From Dysgonomonas sp. PF1-14 (GTDB lineage Bacteria > Bacteroidota > Bacteroidia > Bacteroidales > Dysgonomonadaceae): DNA of 64,000 nucleotides. The notes under the pieces were generated by a model. The model saw only the letters and a program-made list of their open reading frames with translations. It searched no databases and was not told the DNA's origin. Both the position numbers and the translations under genes were made by a program. The stretch lies in assembly GCF_029892965.1 (NCBI RefSeq), contig NZ_JARXWN010000020.1:1-64000 (forward strand). Direction: 5' to 3'. Positions 1 through 8,396 of the stretch are shown here, piece by piece; position 1 is the stretch's first letter; each line of letters starts with the position of its first letter.

Positions 1-82
1 ACTATATCCCTATTCCAAGAAATTATGGCTTAGAAAACCCAAATATACAACCTTGAAAAAATACCCAACTGTCAGATCTAGT

Positions 83-1138
83 CTAAACTTTTACATCTAT
101 AGTCCGTACCCATTCTTCATAATTCTCCCGTGTTATCTCCCTATAGCCAAAATTCTCAATAGTCTTTTGCAATTCCTTATACTCTTTATAGTTATTATCA
201 ATAAAAAGAGATGGTGTTTGTCCGAATTTATCAATGTACGCAAGCCCTATTTTCTGCAAAGTATTGAACTTCATAAATAAGGCATGCATATAATGAGGGA
301 AATACTCTAATGTTTTCTCATTACACCTTAATGTAAAATCATCATAGTCATACTTCTTCTTGTATACTGCTGCCAGATTACTCAGTAGCATAGCAACACT
401 TTCTTTTTGGCTCAAGGCATCCAGATATACCTTATTCTTTATCGCTTCGGCTGATATGGACATAGAAGATATCATATATGCATCTGTAGAGAAATGACCG
501 TTAGTGAGTTCAATATTTACCCACCTGTCGTATTCATCAATATGTTTGATATACATATGATGTGGAGCTAAAGCTAAAAATGATTCCGCTCCCAGTTCAT
601 CCGATAAAATCTTATAATATAAGGGCAAAGATGTACATTGCCCTGTATGGGTTTCTATAACTTTTGTAACAAACAGTTTCCGACAATCTATATCTCCTGT
701 AAAATCTTCAAAGTCATATGTAAAAGGTTGGTTTCCATTTAAAGGACATGGTTTAGTGAAATACTCAAATAAAGCAAAATTACCTGCTGTTTTATATCTT
801 TCAAGATTATTAATTTTGATGAACTCACGGAGTTTGGTTACTGCGGCATCAATACTATCACAGAATGTATTATAGTCAAGTTTTCCCTCCAAATATGCCC
901 ATTCCGTAAGAAAGACTGCACGTTTTATACTCAAACTATCTTTCCCTTCAAGCATGGAGGATATTTCATTGTATGCAGTATCAAAATAAATATCATCAAC
1001 TTCTCCAAGATCTATATGTAACACCGTTGTATTTGTATCTGACAATACTGATAGATTTGCCTGTCCATTCAAAGTGAAAGGACATGATAATATCCAAATG
1101 GTAATAAATAATATCGTTAAAAATAATTTATTCATCAT
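83..1138 (-). CDS. Secreted transglutaminase-like protein
   Basis: The protein has 351 residues and an N-terminal signal peptide (hydrophobic residues 5-24). The middle carries a transglutaminase/SirB1-like core: a GQC with Cys168 at the head of a helix, then an HHMYIKH stretch (His193/His194) and an acidic residue in WVNIE (Glu210), the order Cys-His-acid expected of the papain-like transglutaminase fold. The C-terminal third is helical and may resemble the tetratricopeptide tail of SirB1-like proteins. It is the last gene of the minus-strand cluster that starts at the RHS-core protein (3917), 60 bases after the preceding gene. Its substrate is unknown. It may be unrelated to the RHS cluster and simply share its direction. 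Confidence 0.6.
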   Translation of the reverse strand: MMNKLFLTILFITIWILSCPFTLNGQANLSVLSDTNTTVLHIDLGEVDDIYFDTAYNEISSMLEGKDSLSIKRAVFLTEWAYLEGKLDYNTFCDSIDAAVTKLREFIKINNLERYKTAGNFALFEYFTKPCPLNGNQPFTYDFEDFTGDIDCRKLFVTKVIETHTGQCTSLPLYYKILSDELGAESFLALAPHHMYIKHIDEYDRWVNIELTNGHFSTDAYMISSMSISAEAIKNKVYLDALSQKESVAMLLSNLAAVYKKKYDYDDFTLRCNEKTLEYFPHYMHALFMKFNTLQKIGLAYIDKFGQTPSLFIDNNYKEYKELQKTIENFGYREITRENYEEWVRTIDVKV

Positions 1139-1198
1139 TAAAGCCTATAACTTAATGTGTTGTTTTCTCATAATCTTTTTCCTACCATATAGATAATC

Positions 1199-1723
1199 TC
1201 ATTCAATATCAATGAATGTATTAAGTCTTTTCAACCTCTCCTTTTTTTTAAAATAATCTTTTAGAGAATCCCTATTATCATCTCTACTTGGTATATATTC
1301 ATTATAGCTTTTATATAATAGATAAATCCCTTCAATCTTCTCACAATTCAGCCTTTTCCGATTGTCTTCATACCAATCTCTAATCATCAGAACTTCTTGG
1401 CGGCTAGCTAAAATATTTGGAGCGTATGAAGTTCTCTCCCATTTATAACCTGTGATGTCTTCAAACATTTCTAGAAAGAGGGCATTATTCCCAGAAATTA
1501 GCATTTTAGAAGAATCATTATAATTCATATCACTTGGCTTTTCATTAATATGCGATAACATTCTATCCATAGGAAATGTCTTTCCATCAATGACAGATTT
1601 AAAATATTTATCCATCGATGAGATATGACTATTAAATAATGAGTCTATATCAATATTACCGCTTACAATATTATTGTTGAATATTACTGAAAATATAAAA
1701 ATGAGAAAATATTTGATTTTCAT
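1199..1723 (-). CDS. Small secreted protein of unknown function
   Basis: The protein has 174 residues with a clear signal peptide (hydrophobic residues 6-20). The mature part is polar and rich in Asn, Asp and Lys and ends in a charged KKKERLKRL helix. I recognise no family. It contains MLISGNNALFLEMFEDITGYKWE and a later RDWYEDNRKRL segment, suggesting an all-helical fold. It lies between the two lipoprotein paralogues and the transglutaminase-like gene, on the same strand, 42 bases downstream of the 163-residue lipoprotein. Codon use is very AT-rich, like the rest of this cluster, which fits an accessory region. Confidence 0.55.
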   Translation of the reverse strand: MKIKYFLIFIFSVIFNNNIVSGNIDIDSLFNSHISSMDKYFKSVIDGKTFPMDRMLSHINEKPSDMNYNDSSKMLISGNNALFLEMFEDITGYKWERTSYAPNILASRQEVLMIRDWYEDNRKRLNCEKIEGIYLLYKSYNEYIPSRDDNRDSLKDYFKKKERLKRLNTFIDIE

Positions 1724-1765
1724 ACAGATTTATCTCTCCTTTACAATACTTAACTCTTCAAAACC

Positions 1766-2257
1766 CTACTTTTCCTCTTCTGTAAACCACTCATAGTAAG
1801 CACTATTTTTCTTAATTAGATATATCAGCGAAAAATTGTAATCCTGCAAGGCTCCATTCTTATAAATATATTTTACATCAGAATCTTGACATAAACATAA
1901 TTCACCCATTGTTCCATCTTTATAATATATAATACATAAAATTCGAGCATCTCTTGAAGCAGGAAAATCTTTAGGTTGGAGATTTTTGATTTCAACATCA
2001 ATATTCTTCAATATATCACAGTCTGTAATTATATGGTTTACAATACCCTCATACTCTTTATTTACTCCATTAAATGGCATACTCTTGCTCTTCTCTATAT
2101 CACTACATTTTATGCTCAATGGCGACATAAAAGAATAATTGTAATAATAGACCTTGATTGAATCTAAATTGCAATTTTCACATATTGACACACTCTTATT
2201 ATTACTACACCCGTTAAAAATGATCAAAGTAATAAGAATATATAATTTTAGCTTCAT
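1766..2257 (-). CDS. Lipoprotein, paralogue of the next gene upstream; immunity candidate
   Basis: The protein has 163 residues with a lipobox (FNGC, Cys17), so it should be a membrane-anchored periplasmic or outer-membrane lipoprotein. It shares a layout with the upstream 203-residue lipoprotein: a Cys-rich start (CENCNLDSI versus CNCEISSI), an I-TDC--LK-ID-E motif, a YKDG turn, and a closing LIKKN--YYEW versus LIKNN--FYSW. Its start codon overlaps the stop of that gene by ATGA, so translation is probably coupled. Small lipoproteins directly behind a secreted toxin-like gene are plausible immunity proteins, but that role is inferred from position only. Confidence 0.6.
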   Translation of the reverse strand: MKLKLYILITLIIFNGCSNNKSVSICENCNLDSIKVYYYNYSFMSPLSIKCSDIEKSKSMPFNGVNKEYEGIVNHIITDCDILKNIDVEIKNLQPKDFPASRDARILCIIYYKDGTMGELCLCQDSDVKYIYKNGALQDYNFSLIYLIKKNSAYYEWFTEEEK

Positions 2258-2865
2258 TTAGTATTCTTGATTTCCTTATATAATTTATAATACGGACTCT
2301 CAATAAAAGGCACTTTAGAATATGTTGTATCATTCAGTTCATCCATCTTTTCTAAAGCCTTTTTATCCATCCAAGAATAAAATCCTATATTGTTTTTAAT
2401 GAGAAACTTTAGTTTATTGCCACTAGAATCTAATACCTCTCCATCAACAGCTATATCTGTTGAATATATATCCCCAATACTTATTTTTTTCTCAGAACCA
2501 TCCTTATAATTTATAACTGCTATAATACGAATATCAATTCTATACTGTTTATCAGACAACTTGATATGCTTTAATTCCGAATCTATCTCCTTTAAAACGG
2601 CACAATCTGTAATTCTAGCATCTAAGATTCCATCCCTATTATTCTCATCTAAAAATGATGGTACTTCTAGTTTCAGATCATCCCAGTTGCGAGCTCTAGC
2701 ATTAATAAATAAATTATTATAATACAGTATTTCAATAGAGCTTATCTCACAATTACACACAGTATCTACAATACTGTTTTGAATACCTGCTTGATTAAAC
2801 TGTTTACTTGCATTATTACAGCTAAATAATAACACAAAAAATATTAGCCATATATAATATTTCAT
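2254..2865 (-). CDS. Lipoprotein; immunity candidate for the RHS-core effector
   Basis: The protein has 203 residues and a signal ending in LLFSC (Cys16), a lipobox. The mature part is the same domain as the following 163-residue lipoprotein (I-TDC--LK-ID-E, YKDG, LIKNN--FYSW), followed by an extra charged tail. The start codon overlaps the stop of the RHS-core gene by ATGA (2862-2865) and its own stop overlaps the next start by ATGA, so the three genes look translationally coupled. Duplicated lipoproteins next to one effector can protect against variants of it. No family was recognised. Confidence 0.62.
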   Translation of the reverse strand: MKYYIWLIFFVLLFSCNNASKQFNQAGIQNSIVDTVCNCEISSIEILYYNNLFINARARNWDDLKLEVPSFLDENNRDGILDARITDCAVLKEIDSELKHIKLSDKQYRIDIRIIAVINYKDGSEKKISIGDIYSTDIAVDGEVLDSSGNKLKFLIKNNIGFYSWMDKKALEKMDELNDTTYSKVPFIESPYYKLYKEIKNTK

Positions 2866-3917
2866 CTCTGTTGAAAATATGGAGAAATAGAATGACGGCG
2901 TCCATTAATCACTCGTATTGTGGGGATACGTCCATTACTAATGGGGGAAGATACTCTAACAGAACGTCCATAATGAGTTGCTCGATATGAACCATAAGGT
3001 ATCTCCCCATTCATGCCTGCGGTATGTGCCTCAGATCCTTGAATAACTCTTTGTTCTTCCCTTTTAATATATATAGGGTCTGTAAATCGGACTAAATCTT
3101 TTGCAAAACCTATAGGATCTTTGATAGCTCTCATTCCATGATCCATTTCGTGATCCAATGTTGTAGCTGGAGATATTGCATAACCATTTCCACCATCTTC
3201 AACAGTACCTTCATAAGGATCCCATGAAATCATATGCAAATCACTAGGAGACTGATCTGGATTATAATTGTAATGAGAATTTCCTTTTCCTGCATATTTT
3301 ATCCCTATTGCTACATCTCTATCAAACGCTGCTTCTTGTAATTTTTTTCCTCCACCATTTTCTATATTATAATTATATGCTAAAAGTACATCATTTACAT
3401 AAGAATTATTTGGTGCATCCTTTTGATTATTCCCAGTAAACACCCAGTGAGTCCATTCCTTATTTTCATTTTGATAAAATATCCATATATCTTCCCCGTT
3501 GGGATCTATATACTTTATCGGATTATTAGCACAATACGCATATGGGCTGATGCTATAATACTTCTCAGATAATGGGTCGATAGTAACAAACCGCGCTTTC
3601 TCCTCATTCGTTAATTGCTTAGTATATGATATAGCCCCATTACTACCTTTAACAGTGACTAACCCCGTTCTCATATTCAGCTCAAAAAGACCATCCTTTT
3701 GAGGTATTTTCAATGTATGGTCTTTATCCATCTCATGCTTTGTAGTCAGCGTTTTGGTGCTGTCTCCAAACATCGCGTAAGGACTAGGTGTATAACGTTC
3801 TTTTGTGTCTCGATAGTCCGTATCAGAGCTAAAGTCATATCGTATCTGCTGGTTTTGCCCCGATACTGAAAGAATGCTGATAAAAACAAACAGGATTGTT
3901 GAAATTAGTGTTTTCAT
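2862..3917 (-). CDS. Secreted RHS-core protein with HExxH metallopeptidase-like C-terminus
   Basis: The protein has 351 residues. Residues 1-20 are a signal peptide. Residues 110-141 are the RHS-associated core (VTIDPLSEKYYSISPYAY followed by a YIDPNG end), the conserved sequence that precedes variable toxin domains. The C-terminal domain contains HEMDH at 256-260, a zinc-protease HExxH, and a later SEAHTAGMNGE...ATHYG stretch (Glu296, His315) resembling the downstream part of M91/NleD-like effector peptidases. Unlike full RHS proteins it has no YD-repeat barrel, so it is either a short stand-alone carrier or a remnant. It is followed by two coupled lipoproteins. Target and activity are unknown; the M91 likeness is my reading of motifs, not a search result. 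Confidence 0.65.
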   Translation of the reverse strand: MKTLISTILFVFISILSVSGQNQQIRYDFSSDTDYRDTKERYTPSPYAMFGDSTKTLTTKHEMDKDHTLKIPQKDGLFELNMRTGLVTVKGSNGAISYTKQLTNEEKARFVTIDPLSEKYYSISPYAYCANNPIKYIDPNGEDIWIFYQNENKEWTHWVFTGNNQKDAPNNSYVNDVLLAYNYNIENGGGKKLQEAAFDRDVAIGIKYAGKGNSHYNYNPDQSPSDLHMISWDPYEGTVEDGGNGYAISPATTLDHEMDHGMRAIKDPIGFAKDLVRFTDPIYIKREEQRVIQGSEAHTAGMNGEIPYGSYRATHYGRSVRVSSPISNGRIPTIRVINGRRHSISPYFQQR

Positions 3918-4026
3918 ATGTTCATATTTTAGGCTAACAAATGCGATGCAATGTAAACATTTTTTAAGTTAATTGCAATAATCCTATGATTTATTTTTAC
4001 CGTACCTGTATTCTTTCTTTTTATCC

Positions 4027-4179
4027 CTACCCCTTATGCGAACGTCCCAGATAATAGGTAATAAGAAGAGAACCGGCCTGCAATGCCAGAAGTGCCCAGA
4101 ATGCGTTCCGTCTTCTGTTTTTACGCTTGAGTGATTTTAGTTCCTGATCCCTGTGGTCAAATGTATTATCTTCCATCAT
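4027..4179 (-). CDS. Small single-span membrane protein
   Basis: A 50-residue frame begins with two Met codons (ATG at 4179 or 4176) and ends with TAG at 4027. The first half is charged (RDQELKSLKRKNRRRNAF) and the second half is one hydrophobic span (WALLALQAGSLLITYYLG) ending in RSHKG, so a short cytoplasmic head with one membrane helix is likely. It lies in the 346-base gap between the RHS-core gene and the next minus-strand gene. No family recognised; the charged-then-hydrophobic layout argues for a real gene. Confidence 0.45.
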   Translation of the reverse strand: MMEDNTFDHRDQELKSLKRKNRRRNAFWALLALQAGSLLITYYLGRSHKG

Positions 4180-4263
4180 GTTATCAATGTTTTTAGAGTT
4201 TGTTTATCTATAGAACAATCTCAGACTCTATTTTGATCATTCCATCTATAAATATCAGCAGCT

Positions 4264-5484
4264 TCAATTCATCAGGAAGACTGTTCCGGTAACCACTGCA
4301 CCGAAGAACAGGGCATTCTTCCAGTTGAAGAAACTCTTCTTTCTTGAAGGGGCTATTCCTGCAAACTCATGTTGGAGATATTGTACATCCGCTGTGTAAT
4401 CGCTATTCCAAAACTCATCTTGTGTAGAATCGGGGAAATAGAATAATTCCTGACAATAGCCGCTCAGCATCCTGTTTCTCAGTTTAGCCTTATCCAATAA
4501 TCCGATACAGTCTACATCACAGTAATATGAGATATCTTCCTCTCTGCCATATTCATTTATCGTCCGGAACTTATAGTAGGTATAACAATTACTCATGTAA
4601 TACCTATTTCCTGCTTTGGCAAATTCGAAACGCCCCACTTTTCGCAGTACCTTTACCTGATTGCCCAGATACTTCTTATAGGGCTGTAGTTCCATTATTG
4701 AGTCTACCGATTCTATCTCCATCGATGAAATGGTCATATCATCTTTCCTTATCATTACTTCTCCCTTTGCCCATCCTTCTTTCCCTTTCAGAGGTTCTAT
4801 CTGCAATATGATGAGTGAGCTATCGGACGTATATGAACGGGTAGTCTCATTATTGATACTTTTGCCGAATGTGAAAAGGTGCGAGGCATGGTATTCCGCC
4901 CCATACAATTCAGATGTCGGTGTTTCCGACTTCTTGAGCCTTCTGATATCTATTATATTGAAGGTGTAGGGCACGCGCTCTTTTTTCAGATTCTTCTTCA
5001 AAGTCTTTTCGGGCAACGTAGTTGCATATTTAAGATAGACCTCATTCTTTAACGAATCCGACCGTGTTTGCAGGAAATGCAGGAGATAACCGACATGCAC
5101 TTCCGACAACAGTTTTTCTTTTGTATTCATCATCACTTCTTCCAGCAACTTATCGGCATCTCCCGGACTGATCACAATCGGATTCAGTGATACGGGATTT
5201 AATTCCATAAACACAATAGGATTGCGCTCTACCTCGGACTTCACCACCGATTTGGGTTTGTATCCGAAACACTGAAAATGAACAATATCACTCCCTGACT
5301 CCGGAATAGAAAACCGTCCGTTAACATCGGTATATACATAGTCGCGCGATGTTGCTCCATATTGTATTATCACATCGGGTATGGGCGTGTTGCTGTCTTT
5401 ATCACGAACAGTCCCTTTTATTGCAACTTGTGCTGCAATATCCAGAGATGATAACAATAAGAGTAGAAGTACATATTTATTCAT
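4264..5484 (-). CDS. Secreted carboxypeptidase-regulatory-like domain protein
   Basis: The protein has 406 residues. A signal peptide (residues 1-18, ending DIAAQ) is followed by a CarboxypepD_reg-like beta-sandwich (IKGTVRDKDSNTPIPDVII ... TDVNGRFSIP, about 20-105), the domain found at the N-terminus of SusC-type receptors. Here it is joined to a long unclassified region instead of a beta-barrel. The C-terminus has one hydrophobic stretch (ALFFGAVVTGTVFLM). It may act at the cell envelope. Proteins of this layout are common in Bacteroidota and mostly uncharacterised. It is transcribed away from the repeat-rich gap and the rhomboid gene. Confidence 0.7.
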   Translation of the reverse strand: MNKYVLLLLLLSSLDIAAQVAIKGTVRDKDSNTPIPDVIIQYGATSRDYVYTDVNGRFSIPESGSDIVHFQCFGYKPKSVVKSEVERNPIVFMELNPVSLNPIVISPGDADKLLEEVMMNTKEKLLSEVHVGYLLHFLQTRSDSLKNEVYLKYATTLPEKTLKKNLKKERVPYTFNIIDIRRLKKSETPTSELYGAEYHASHLFTFGKSINNETTRSYTSDSSLIILQIEPLKGKEGWAKGEVMIRKDDMTISSMEIESVDSIMELQPYKKYLGNQVKVLRKVGRFEFAKAGNRYYMSNCYTYYKFRTINEYGREEDISYYCDVDCIGLLDKAKLRNRMLSGYCQELFYFPDSTQDEFWNSDYTADVQYLQHEFAGIAPSRKKSFFNWKNALFFGAVVTGTVFLMN

Positions 5485-5664
5485 AAGTGTAAGGTATAGA
5501 TAACTAATGTATTAAATAAAAAACAATTAAAACAGGGCTTTATCTCTCAGCAACAAAACTAATGCTTTTAACGAAACAATATTCTGTTTTATAAATTTTT
5601 ATTTTAACTTTTACCGGCTTTCACAAAAAGTAACAGTCTTCAGTTAATAGCTTACAACGATGAT

Positions 5665-6094
5665 TATTTTAACTAAAACCTGACATTCCTGACAAGTTTA
5701 TTAGTTTATAGTCTACTAGCTTGCTAGTTCTAAATTTTCCTTTCTCTATACTAGAAACATCGTTCAGTGGAACAAGGTGTAGCTAACTCTATAATCTAGT
5801 ACACTAGTTTTTAACTAAAAGCTGACAACCAACGGTCACAGGAGCGAAGCGTATGTAAGACTGACATTAGTTACGAGTTACAAGTATTACCTTTGCGTCT
5901 TCGCGTCTTTGACTCGCCTTCGCGTCGTCGATTTTCAATTGCGTGAGACTAATTTTAACTAAAACCTGACATTTCTCACAAAAAATTCAATCTTTTAGTT
6001 TTTGAACTTTAAATCCTTTAAATTGTATGTTTATTCAAAGATCGCTTCGTTGCATATCGGCACATTGTTAGCACATTGATATCCTATAGATAAA
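5665..6094. repeat. Intergenic repeat family 1, copy A
   Basis: The 678-base gap between two divergent genes is mostly repeat. It starts ATTTTAACTAAAACCTGACA at 5665 and ends TATAGATAAA at 6085-6094. Inside are a second head (5949-5968) and a shorter variant (5810-5826). The first 65 bases nearly match 56686-56750, and the block at 5949-6048 nearly matches the reverse complement of 51690-51786. The middle includes ACAACCAACGGTCACAGGAGCG, found again with one change in copy D. No reading frame of note. Confidence 0.7.
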
Positions 6095-6162
6095 GTTTCC
6101 CTTATTTTATAATATATACCTTAAAATATATACCTTTGAGCCGGATATAAAAAAGAGAATAC

Positions 6163-6816
6163 ATGTTCGACATTGCGGAAATTATACCTATCATTATTAT
6201 TGCCCTTACGGCTATCACCAGCGTTAAAGGGTTTAACGATATGGCTTTCTTCGACAGATATAAATTCAATGTCGGTGCTATACTGGGCACTTCGAAACAA
6301 TGGGACAGGATGCTGACATCTGCTACCCTGCATGGCGACTACATGCATCTTATATTCAATATGTTCACGCTTTATATATTTTCCGATGTTATAATACATG
6401 AATTCGGGGTGTGGAAATATCTGGCAATATACTTCCTGTCTATTATTGGCGGAGGCCTGTTGTCGCTATGGATGCACCGTAAGGAGTATTATTACAGCGC
6501 TATAGGGGCTTCGGGGGGAGTGGTCGGCGTACTCTTTGCTGCCATAGCTATATATCCCAATATGACGCTCGGCATCATGTTTATAATACCTATGCCTGCA
6601 TGGATATTCGGCATTGCATACCTGGCATTCTCGGTATATGCCATGCAGAAACAACAAGGCAATATAGGACACGACGCCCACTTAGGAGGAGCTGCTATTG
6701 GTCTGATAATGGCTATTCTATTCGAGCCGGCATTGCTGAAGGTACATCCGGAATATATTGGCCTAATGATTCTGCCTCTTATAGTTTTAGCGTATTTTGC
6801 TTGGAAGAAAAAATAG
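6163..6816 (+). CDS. Rhomboid family intramembrane serine protease
   Basis: The protein has 217 residues with six predicted membrane spans, the minimal rhomboid core. The catalytic serine is in GASG (Ser117) and the catalytic histidine in GHDAHLGG (His173); the HLIFNM segment (His62, Asn66) gives the oxyanion-side residues typical of the family. It should cut membrane proteins within or near their transmembrane segment; the substrate cannot be told from the sequence. A possible -7 element TACCTTTG lies at 6131-6138. It is a stand-alone gene downstream of repeat copy A. Confidence 0.85.
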   Translation: MFDIAEIIPIIIIALTAITSVKGFNDMAFFDRYKFNVGAILGTSKQWDRMLTSATLHGDYMHLIFNMFTLYIFSDVIIHEFGVWKYLAIYFLSIIGGGLLSLWMHRKEYYYSAIGASGGVVGVLFAAIAIYPNMTLGIMFIIPMPAWIFGIAYLAFSVYAMQKQQGNIGHDAHLGGAAIGLIMAILFEPALLKVHPEYIGLMILPLIVLAYFAWKKK

Positions 6817-6961
6817 TTATATATTTGTTTAAAATTAACATAAACAAAATTGGGTACAGATTAAACCTATTCGATAAAAACAAGTCCAAACATTGAACAT
6901 CGCAATCTATTTATTGTTATTAATTATATAACATCAGGATAAAAACTAAGCACAATTAGAA

Positions 6962-7291
6962 ATGAGCAAGGAAAAAGACCTTATTCCGTACGACGAAGAA
7001 GATGCTGTAAAATATATACAGAACTATCTCCCACAAGAAATGAAAGGAAAATACACAAACGATGAGATCAATTATATCATCGATATTGTGTACGACTTCT
7101 ATGACGAAAAAGGACTCATGGATGAAGACGCTAACGAGGATGCTATAGTGGATATAGACGAAGACGAAATAATCGCATATGTTCTGAAAAATACACAAAA
7201 GGACAAAATCAATAACTTCTTGGCCGACGAAATAGCCTTTATAATACAAGGTGAGCTGGCCTATTGCGATTCTATAGGAATATTTGAATAA
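6962..7291 (+). CDS. Conserved acidic protein of unknown function
   Basis: The protein has 109 residues, is very acidic (runs such as DEDANEDAIVDIDEDE) and has no signal peptide or membrane span, so it should be cytosolic. The sequence looks like a compact alpha-helical domain (KYIQNYLPQEM, EINYIIDIVYDFYDE, EIIAYVLKN). I recognise no named family. It sits 42 bases before the OmpA-type lipoprotein on the same strand, and the two may share a transcript ending at the terminator at 8030. Confidence 0.6.
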   Translation: MSKEKDLIPYDEEDAVKYIQNYLPQEMKGKYTNDEINYIIDIVYDFYDEKGLMDEDANEDAIVDIDEDEIIAYVLKNTQKDKINNFLADEIAFIIQGELAYCDSIGIFE

Positions 7292-7333
7292 ATATAATAT
7301 CATCACAAACAGAAAATTTAAAATTAACTAATT

Positions 7334-8008
7334 ATGAAAAATTTTTCATTTATTGCAGCTATTGTATTGAGCTGTTCAATTCTATTCTCAAGTTGTGGCG
7401 CCAGTGATACAGTTAAAGGCGGTGGTATCGGAGCAGGAGCAGGTGGTGCTCTGGGTGCCGGCATCGGTGCTATTATTGGTGGAGGTAAAGGTGCTGCTTG
7501 GGGTGCCGGTATCGGTGCTGTACTAGGTGGTAGTGCAGGTGCTATTATCGGTAACAAAATGGACAAACAAAAGAAAGAACTGGAGCAGATCAACGGAGCT
7601 CAGGTTGAATCTATCAACGACGGACAGGCTATTAAAGTTACTTTCGAATCGGGTATCTTGTTTGCTACAAACTCAAGTACATTGAGTTCAGCTTCTCAAA
7701 GCTCTCTTACCAGCTTTGCTAACTCTTTGAACAGCAATCCTGACACAGACGTTCAGATATACGGACATACAGACAATACAGGTTCTGATGCTATCAACAA
7801 CCCATTGTCTGAAAAACGTGCTCAGGCTGTTTACAACTTCCTGCAAACTAAGGGAGTATCGGGCAATCGTATGGTAACTCAGGGATTCGGTTCTACTCAG
7901 CCGGTTGCTGACAACAGCACTGCTACAGGAAGAACTCAAAACCGCCGTGTAGAGGTTTACATCCTTCCTAACGAAAAAATGATCAACGACGCTAACCAAG
8001 GTAGATAA
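7334..8008 (+). CDS. OmpA family lipoprotein with glycine-zipper domain
   Basis: The protein has 224 residues. Residues 1-20 plus Cys21 (LFSSC) form a lipoprotein signal. Residues 28-75 are a glycine zipper (repeated GAGxGGxxGAGIGAxIGG) that can insert in a membrane. Residues 105-215 are an OmpA_C peptidoglycan-binding domain: VQIYGHTDNTGSDAIN, LSEKRAQAVYNFL and the closing GRTQNRRVEVYI, which includes the Asp and Arg that bind diaminopimelate. It should tie the outer membrane to the wall, like the YiaD-type proteins of enterobacteria. A strong terminator follows at 8030. Confidence 0.9.
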   Translation: MKNFSFIAAIVLSCSILFSSCGASDTVKGGGIGAGAGGALGAGIGAIIGGGKGAAWGAGIGAVLGGSAGAIIGNKMDKQKKELEQINGAQVESINDGQAIKVTFESGILFATNSSTLSSASQSSLTSFANSLNSNPDTDVQIYGHTDNTGSDAINNPLSEKRAQAVYNFLQTKGVSGNRMVTQGFGSTQPVADNSTATGRTQNRRVEVYILPNEKMINDANQGR

Positions 8009-8029
8009 TATTTCTCCTTCATTATATAA

Positions 8030-8063
8030 ACGGGGCGGCTAAATTTTTAGCCGCCCCGTTTTG
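8030..8063 (+). terminator. Rho-independent terminator after the OmpA-type lipoprotein
   Basis: A 12-base-pair GC-rich stem (ACGGGGCGGCTA / TAGCCGCCCCGT) with a short AATTTT loop is followed by TTTTG, 22 bases after the stop codon. Confidence 0.85.
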
Positions 8064-8090
8064 TGTGATATATTATTTTTAAGTTCATTA

Positions 8091-8215
8091 GTTACCATGA
8101 CTTTTAAGTCGTGGGTAAATGGAAGGAAAGGCAACGACTTTAGTCGAAGCTGTTATGGCTAAAGCCTTTGCAAGTATTCCTTTATCCTCTCCACTTAAAA
8201 GTGGAGGCAATTAAT
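8091..8215. repeat. REP-type hairpin cluster, copy 1
   Basis: Four small palindromes follow each other: CGACTTTTAAGTCG-like (ATGACTTTTAAGTCGT), CGACTTTAGTCG, a GGCTAAAGCC hairpin and a TCCACTTTTAAGTGGA-like end (CTCCACTTAAAAGTGGAG). The same order occurs at 18721-18844. The layout is like REP sequences mobilised by IS200-like RAYT transposases, but no such gene is in the window. Confidence 0.6.
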
Positions 8216-8325
8216 TCGTGACAACAAACAACATATAACTATATTGAATATAAACTAATTCCTAGCCTGTGTTTATCAAAAGATATATCTATCATCAGGT
8301 TTCGAAGTATATATACCTACTCCTT

Positions 8326-8366
8326 ATAAAAACGAACGAGGGTGACGAATCTATTTCGTCACCCTC
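8326..8366 (-). terminator. Terminator of rpsA
   Basis: A perfect 12-base-pair stem (GAGGGTGACGAA / TTCGTCACCCTC) lies 30 bases past the rpsA stop. On the minus strand it is followed by GTTCGTTTTTATAAG, giving the T-rich tail. Confidence 0.8.
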
Positions 8367-8396
8367 TGGAGTATTGTAAATAACTTCTATCAGTTA

